DNA of 64,000 nt from Nilaparvata lugens. Its lineage: Eukaryota > Arthropoda > Insecta > Hemiptera > Delphacidae. The first letter of the stretch is position 1. The number at the start of each line of letters is the position of its first letter. The position numbers were made by a program, and so were the translations under genes. The stretch is from assembly GCF_014356525.2 (NCBI RefSeq), contig NC_052512.1:1801114-1865113 (forward strand), in the 5' to 3' direction. Below, piece by piece: positions 57,781 through 64,000 of the stretch. The notes below the pieces were generated by a model. The model did not search any database and had not been told where the DNA came from. It saw only the letters and a list, made by a program, of their open reading frames with translations.

Positions 57781-58444
57781 GAGACACAAATGATACAAAA
57801 TCTCAGAGATGAGTAGTGAAAAATAGAAGAAAGTGAATCAGAAAAAAGGTAAGACAATAAGGATACCTTGTGAGGATGAAAGTGAATTTTTGTCCGATTT
57901 ACCGTCCTGGAAAAAGGAAGGAACGTGAATTGATATAGAAAAAATGTGAATGAGAATATACGAGAATCAGAAGAATTTCATAGAGATTGTGTAGTAGGAA
58001 CAAAATTGGAAAATATGTATTAAGTAATGAATAAAATCATTCGATACTTGACCAGGGAAGAGCTATAATTGATGATAAGAAATAATGAGAATGCAAAAAC
58101 TTTATTAAAAAGATGGAAAAATAGAACAGAGAAGGGAAGGAAAAGTGAAAGAGGGATGAGGAAGCAGTAACAGAATGAACTAGAATTCATGAGAAAATAT
58201 GATATTGGAGAGAAACAAAGAATAAGAGGAGAAGAAATCAACTGCAGTGCTAACTTAAAGAGAGATTTAATAGTTGTAGCCCAATCTTTCAATATCAATT
58301 AGAATGTAATTATAGGATAGAAATAATATGTATCTCATTAACTTGGCTAATATGTTGTCATAATACAGTAGTGTTTCGCTTGAAGCTTCCTTTGGATACT
58401 GTAGTGAATTTGAATTTCGCTCCTTCAGTCGGGGAACGTAATGT
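57781..58444. other. Purine-rich AT/GA DNA
   Basis: G/A-biased plus strand gives a Phe/Leu/Ser-rich minus frame (58298-58020). Not treated as a gene. Confidence 0.5.
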
Positions 58445-58567
58445 CGGCTGCTAGTGAGAGCGAAATGGCATCACTCGTGATGACGTCACGGACGTTCACT
58501 TTGTTACGTTCAATCTGTGAGTGCCCAAACACATTCTGACCACTGGGCGCAAGTTGCAGATTCCCAT
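58445..58567 (+). repeat. Dispersed repeat V, copy 2
   Basis: GGCTGCTAGTGAGAGCGAAA, GATGACGTCACGGACGTTCA, CAATCTGTGAGTGCCC, GCAGATTCCCATAA. It has about 25 bp more than copy 1. Contains TGACGTCA. Confidence 0.75.
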
Positions 58568-59351
58568 AATAGAATACGAAAAAAATAGAATAGTTGGAAG
58601 CAAAAGTAATGAGAATCAATAAGAGGAACAACCACAGAAATAACACGAAAGGGGAGTTAAATAAATAAGAAGTAAAAAAGAAAGGGGAGTTGAAAAGAGA
58701 ATGAACTGAAACATAGATAACGGCGAGAAAGATAATGGAGGGAGAAAGGAGAGCCGTTCCAGATAAAATTGGAGAAGTAGAAGAAAAATAATAAGTTTTA
58801 GTTCCAGTAGAAGAATGTAGATAACTAGAAAGTATTGAACGGAAGACGAACAATAGATAAGAGAGAAAGAACAAGATAATGAAGAATGAAAATGTCTGTC
58901 GTTCCGTTGTGAAGAATGGGGGTTTGTGGAAAGAGCTGAAAGACAAGACAATGCCTGTAGAGTGTAGAGGATTACTATTTTGTTGAAAGAGGGAAGACTT
59001 CTCGGAAGAACAACATTGTTCCTAGAAACATCCCAGTGAAATTCTATGCTATTTTGCCAATTCTCTGAATTCTTTCATTGTTATTTTCATCTGGTATCTT
59101 TGTTCTAGTTCCAAAACAAAGTGTATGGCCTTTTTATAGATCATGGCCTATTTTGTGGCCTATTCCTTCTTACAAACGAAAATCCTGTGATGACAAAATA
59201 CAAGTGATAACTTTAGTTAACTAAAACGTTATTTGCAAACTATGATTCAGTGTTATAGAAAATTATGAATTTTTGAAAAATGGAATATATATTTCGACCC
59301 ATGGCAAAAAAATCTAAATCTGAAACTATCAGGAGCTGTAATAAACCATTC
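58568..59351. other. Purine-rich tract (58570-58960) and unassigned DNA
   Basis: The opposite strand carries the window's longest open frame (58946-58425, 173 codons, Ser/Phe/Leu-rich). It runs into repeat V and has the composition of a purine-tract shadow, so it is not called a gene. Confidence 0.45.
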
Positions 59352-59523
59352 TTAAGGTGCGTACAGATTTACGCGCCGCGAACATGAGCAATTCACTTTT
59401 AATCAGCTGATGCTAAGCTTGTTATATCTGTATCTTACCGTTTCTGTAAAAATACAGATATAATCAGCTGATTAAAAGTGAATTGCTCATGTTCGCGGCG
59501 CGTATATCTGTTACGCACCTCTA
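59352..59523. mobile_element. Family C palindromic MITE (C2)
   Basis: TTAA at 59352-59355; right flank TCTA (drifted). Arms of about 57 bp are nearly perfect: GGTGCGTACAGATTTACGCG, CCGCGAACATGAGCAATTCA, CTTTTAATCAGCTGA. The loop is GC-poor and itself partly inverted (ATATCTGTAT / ATACAGATAT). Outer 20 bp match C1, the interior does not. Confidence 0.85.
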
Positions 59524-60134
59524 GATAACTACAACGTTGAGCTTTTTTTTAATACTGTAGAAATATAGGTAAAGTAACTGTAATGACTCTTTCCACTATA
59601 CTGGTCAATTTTGATATATATCTGCTGTATTGATTTATGAAAACATGTTGGATACATGTATTTATGTAAACATGTTGGAAGTGTTGAGTGAGATAAGCAC
59701 TTCTCTTCCTCACAAATAAATATGAACGAGCGTTAGGGAATTCTGACTTTTGACTTACTGCAGGCCAAAGACGTAGTCTGCCTGTTTTCATGTTCTAAAA
59801 TAACTAATCAATCAGCTTCAAATTTTGAACGCGTATTCTTCGAACCTTTCTATTTACAGGTCAAATTTGTTGAACAACAAAATTGACACACTTCTTCGTC
59901 CTTTTTCAGGATATAAAGTAACATTCAAAATGCATAAAAAAATTGTTGTGATTTATCATTCAGTCAGCTGAAGAATTCATTGCATGCAATTAGAACAGTT
60001 TCCCATTCATTGATTCATAACATCAGCTGAGGCCATTTGGAAGCTATCACACAGACAGAACTTTATGCACTGACACATGATTTCAGCTTGTTAATATACA
60101 ACATAATTTACAACTTTTAAATAAACAAACTCAT
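59524..60134. other. Unassigned DNA, includes the 59885-59930 repeat
   Basis: CACTTCTTCGTCCTTTTTC then AGGATATAAAGTAACATTCA matches 645-690. Nothing else recognised. Confidence 0.45.
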
Positions 60135-60440
60135 ATGGGTTGAGATACCAATTTACGGCTTTTGCCTTTCATTTTATCTTGGAATTCTGTATCGAAATCA
60201 TGTATCATGAATTTGGATTCATATGAGGGACAAAAATGTTGAAGCGACAGAGTTTTTGAAGAGTAATTTTTCATTTCAAATATAGGAACCCCAATGAAAC
60301 CCACTGTCAATCATTCTTGTAGAAAGAATATTTAGCTGATTCCATGATTTTCGCCAACACTGTATAATTGAAAGCTGCAGGTTTCGAAGATTACAATACA
60401 ACAGTTCTTGAACGAGTTCTCCAACCCAGGGGGTCACTAG
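60135..60440 (+). repeat. Dispersed repeat S, copy 3
   Basis: Matches 37513-37837 along its length and ends AACCCAGGGGGTCACTAGT. This shows the ancestral S end without the minisatellite found at 39.7 kb. Confidence 0.75.
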
Positions 60441-61274
60441 TAAGAATATCGTCTGCATGTGGGTATTAAATTGAATAACAATCAGTTAAAAAAATTCATC
60501 TCTTCGAAAATATTTAATCTGAGAAGCTCAACTTTCTCAAACAACTAATTTCTGTTACAAGAGTTCTTCTCTTCACCACTCCGTATTTGTCTACAAATTT
60601 AACACCTTATGACTATTCAAACAAAGCTCTACTGGAGCTCTCTGAAAACCTTTCTCCAGTCTCTTATGTTGTGAATATAGTAGTATAGTGTACAAACTGA
60701 ACTACCTCAGTGTCAGAACCCAAGATAGGAATTAAGGCTATTGTCTGACCTGTTTTGTCAAAGTGTGCCTCCATTATCTAGGCCCAATCGCTCTGTTGCC
60801 TTCAAAAAGTATGGGTGGCCCTGTTAGGGGTTGAAACCCCATAACATACCTCCATCTCCCCAACAACAAACGAGAATATCTAGAGAAACCATTACTGAAA
60901 CATATTCCACGAAAACATTCAACCCAGAAAAAATGTTACAATAATTTTTATCAATAGTATTCCTTGACTGTATATGAGGAGTGTTACATATCTGTGACAG
61001 CTATGTATCAGAACGAACGTGTGATTTCCTGGCTGCCTTGAATCATAGACAAATGTATTACCTTACAGATGAGTATCAATATTATTATGGGACCCTCGAT
61101 TATCCATTTTTCGTCTTATCTGACACGCATAATGTGCTAATGCATTCTTTTTTGATTTATTTATTTATGCAGACTTCAATATACCATGTATGCATATCAA
61201 CCCTGAAGAGTTACACGGGAGCTCTTTAAGTGCCTCATGGAATTTTTTTCCAGTTCTTTGAAATCATAGAGGAA
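60441..61274. other. Unassigned DNA
   Basis: The 82-codon plus frame at 60981-61229 is unrecognised. Confidence 0.35.
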
Positions 61275-61425
61275 AGAATAATTATTATCAAACGAAAATC
61301 CAAATTGAATGCTGTAAATTACACCAAAGATTTCTGCTACTGCAAATATTGACAATAGGGGGATGGATATTCGATGAGGTTTACAGCATTCAATATTAGG
61401 ATTTTCGTTTGATAAAAATATTGTA
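61275..61425. mobile_element. Family W element, short form (W2)
   Basis: Inverted ends of about 45 bp: TTATTATCAAACGAAAATCC, TTGAATGCTGTAAA and counterpart TTTACAGCATTCAATATTAG, GATTTTCGTTTGATAA. Lacks the tRNA-like segment present in W1. Confidence 0.75.
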
Positions 61426-61502
61426 CATTAATTAGCATTTGAATATATATGCAATTTTTTATTGAATTCCATCTGTAGGAAATGATATTCGTTAGGTCTC
61501 TT

Positions 61503-62316
61503 ATACAGAGTGTTCTGAAAAAAGGTACCGATACGTCAGGGTGTGATTCCTCTCATCAAAAGAAGAAAAAAGTTCCAATTAGCATAGGTCCGAAAATGCT
61601 TAGTTACCAAGTTATACAGGGTGGAAGATTTCAGTTCCTCTGCAGAAACAAAGCCCTACGGATATTTGTTGGCTGTAGATTAAGATGTACAATTTAGCGT
61701 ACTTTATGTAAATTGAGCTGAAAAATTTGATAAAACCGTTTCCAGACCTGTAGCTACAGTAATTTTTAAGATATGTGACGAAATATGCGAAACTTGGTCC
61801 CGAAAGACAAGTTCCTTTAAGGTTTGAAGTAGATTCACTATGTTAAATGTACAATAAACACAAAATATTTTTTGCAGTACTTGTACAAAATTTAATTTCG
61901 AAGAGAAAGATGTAGAATAAGTCTATAATAGACAAATGCAATCTCAAAAAAAACCTCAATTACATACAAAACGCATGAAAATAGACAAAATCTGTTATAG
62001 CTCTCTAAAGGAAGTTTTTTTTTGGGATCAAGTTTCGCGTAATTCGTCACATATATCTTAAAAATTACTGTAGCTACAGATCTAGAAAAGGTTTTATCAA
62101 ATTTTTCAGTACATTTTACAATAAGTACGCTATATTGTACATCTTAATTAACAGCCAACAAATACCCGTGGGGCTTCGTTTCTGCAGGGGAACTGAAATC
62201 TTCCACCCTGTTTAACTTGGTAACTAACCATTTATGTTAATTAGAAATTTTCTTCTTCTTTTGATTTGAGGAATCACGCCCTGACGTATGGGCACATTTT
62301 TCAGAACACTCTGTAT
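61503..62316. mobile_element. Fold-back element AA, 814 bp
   Basis: Nearly palindromic with about 300-bp arms: TACAGAGTGTTCTGAAAAA, TACGTCAGGGTGTGATTCC, AGGGTGGAAGATTTCAGTTC, TGTAGCTACAGTAATTTTTA and inverted counterparts to 62316, centred near 61910. TA on both sides fits a mariner-type target. No transposase. The 71-codon plus frame in the left arm is not a gene. Confidence 0.85.
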
Positions 62317-62675
62317 AATTATCGTTTGCCTCTGTTCGAAATTGACAAAGAATGGGCGATCTTAGCTAGATTATATCAATCGTAAGTCGTGAGGCTTATT
62401 GAAAGCTTCACTGACATTCCGAAGAGGAAATGAAAATAAACCTTTTTGAATATTTGAAGATACGAGTTATTATTGTGAATCTTATAGATTTTGTTACAGC
62501 TCTAGATTTGTTAACTTTCTTGAACCTGATCTGCAATTAAATCCAAAACAATGGAATCATAATATTGAAAATGTGATTAATACTATTCATTATTGCTGTA
62601 CAAACCTTGTCTTTACAAATGCATTCTCACGCTTTGTTAAATCATGTGTATTGTGATTGACCTTGTATTGAAAAG
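62317..62675. other. AT-rich DNA, possibly decayed upstream part of the LINE
   Basis: No RT palm motif can be read here. Confidence 0.35.
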
Positions 62676-63289
62676 GTGAAATCCTTAAAATATTCGGGTA
62701 TAATGATGAATGATTATATAAAATGGGATACTCATATTGAATATGTGTGCAGACGGCTTAAATATCTAATTTATAAGTTTTATAAACTAAATCAAATAGC
62801 TGATATGGTAATAATGAAAAAGATTTATTATGCTTATGCGCAATCACTTTTCCAATATGGAATTGAGATATGGGGGGCTGCTTATGATATCCATATGAAC
62901 AAATTATTCACATTACAGAAAAACCTTATCAGAGCTGCATTATACAGGCCAAGATTGTACCCTAGTAGACTTCTTTTTCAAGAATTCCAGGTGCTTACAG
63001 TGAGTCAAACATATTTAAAAGAATCATATTATCCATTAATAAGAATAGTGATACATTCAACTTAAGGAATAATCCATATAATTTGCGCCCCTCCAATCCA
63101 TTACAATTTGATATTGACTTTACCAGCTTAAGTGTATGTAGACGACAGTTTGAATATCAGTGTTACTTGTTTATAAATAAAGTTCCAACTGATTTCATTA
63201 TTAATAGAATTACAAAATCCATAATGAATCTTATACTGGATTGGATTACGATAAATGTTTATTTTAAATTATCTATATCCATTATGTAG
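62676..63289 (+). pseudogene. LINE reverse transcriptase thumb and C-terminus
   Basis: Frame 62676-63065 opens with K-Y-S-G-I-M-M-N-D-x-I-K-W-D-x-H-I, then Y-K-F-Y-K-L, Y-x-Q-S-L-F-Q-Y-G-I-E-I-W-G and L-x-x-L-Q-K-x-L-I-R, the usual order after the LINE RT palm. A frameshift near 63040-63060 passes to 63083-63289 with Y-N-L-R-P-S-N and C-R-R-Q-F-E. Palm, FADD and endonuclease are missing. Jockey/CR1 group is likely, unrelated in detail to the copy at 22-25 kb. Confidence 0.85.
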
Positions 63290-63620
63290 TTTTCATTCTT
63301 ATGTTATAAATTTTAGAAGATATTATTGTCATGGCTTCCTTGAATTGGTCTTTTTGAGTTTGTCACTTGCTTGTGATTTTGTTACTTTGTCTTATCGTTT
63401 GTAAGTATTGAGATGTGACCAGGTTTCCATAATTTTAGTTATTCTAGTGGTTTGAATAAGCTCTTTTTCTTTCTATTGACATGTTTGATGTACCTAGTTG
63501 TTCGAACTCACTGCCGGCGCACAAGTTTTCTTTGCTGGTAGTGCCATTATGTAAGTTAGAAAATTTATTTTATCAATCTGTATTATTTTATGGCAAAAAA
63601 ATGAATTTGAATTTAAAATC
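63290..63620 (+). mobile_element. 3' UTR of the same LINE
   Basis: AT-rich, ending TTTATGGCAAAAAAATGAAT then TTGAATTT, which looks like a LINE poly(A)-signal and short-repeat tail. Together with the RT this marks a plus-strand, 5'-truncated insertion ending near 63620. No target-site duplication was identified. Confidence 0.5.
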
Positions 63621-64000
63621 ACTTGCAAGTAAATCAGACCACACCACCGATTTGTCGGCAATATATCTCTCCCCCTTTCTGTGATCTTCCTCTTTGACTA
63701 CTCTACTTGTTTCCCCATGCTAATGCTGCTTTTTCACTTAATTCCTGTCCTTTCTTTTTCTCACCACCTGCAATAGCCCAGTTCTTCAACTAATTGAAGA
63801 TCCTAATCACCAACTACAGAACACCCACTGCTTTGTTCTTATCCAATCAGTACAAATACGTGGAATATTTGCTCTGGCATGCATATTTATCACCTCTCGA
63901 GTCTCGACTACGATCTATATCAAGATCGATATCTCGCGAAGAGCGTAAGTCCTATAGAATGTTTGCCAGTCTATATTAGTCCTATAGTCGGCGATTGCTA
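63621..64000. other. Unassigned DNA
   Basis: No feature recognised up to the window edge. Confidence 0.4.

Noticed and set aside
58425..58946. Longest open frame in the window (173 codons, minus), looking like a multi-pass membrane protein
   Set aside because: Ser/Phe/Leu-rich composition is what the reverse of a GA-rich tract gives. It overlaps repeat V, has no family motif, and a second overlapping frame shows the same bias.

Overview
This window looks like repeat-dense, AT-rich intergenic (or intronic) DNA from an insect. A sap-feeding hemipteran such as a planthopper fits the style of the repeats, but that is an inference and no species marker was seen. No intact host gene could be supported. 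I found no rRNA, complete tRNA or CRISPR array, and nothing prokaryotic such as operons or ribosome binding sites. Most open frames are shadows of microsatellites, purine-rich tracts or transposon ends. The only convincing protein-coding material is broken reverse transcriptase (RT) from non-LTR retrotransposons.

Retrotransposons: (1) a Jockey/CR1-like LINE on the minus strand (22299-24903), with a 37-nt poly(A) tail and endonuclease plus RT domains, lying exactly between two 1.2-kb copies of the same flanking DNA; (2) a 5'-truncated RTE-like LINE on the minus strand (40828-41791), bounded by a 15-bp target-site duplication; (3) older RT fragments at 5000-5390, 18680-18855 and 62676-63289; (4) several orphan LINE 3' tails.

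DNA-transposon-like repeats dominate the rest. Letter codes are mine. Families present more than once: A (five copies, internal GT microsatellite, 167-bp internal modules in two copies), M (short elements starting TAGTGAGGTCC, about nine copies or pieces), N (8 or more pieces ending CTAGT), P (fold-back elements, three loci), C and Q (elements flanked by TTAA), D, S, V, W and R. Single-copy fold-back elements are X, Y, T, U, Z and AA. A non-autonomous Helitron lies at 11741-12410. Nested insertions (C inside M at 5.9-6.6 kb; stacked P copies at 19-20 kb; U inside a larger inverted repeat at 46.5-47.8 kb) show repeated bombardment.

Tandem DNA: a strikingly uniform 41-bp hairpin-forming minisatellite (39723-40039) grows from the end of an S repeat. 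There are large (CTT)n/(GAA)n tracts at 39.3 and 45.8-46.3 kb, (GT)n inside A elements, (TA)n inside an N element, and several two-copy tandem duplications of 27-192 bp.

Most worth a second look: the 1.2-kb direct repeats flanking the young LINE, together with reading-frame breaks that look like single-base homopolymer losses (assembly error, or a very large target-site duplication); the 41-bp minisatellite; the modular A family; and a near-identical 150-bp direct repeat framing 2.7 kb of unassigned DNA at 51.6-54.6 kb.
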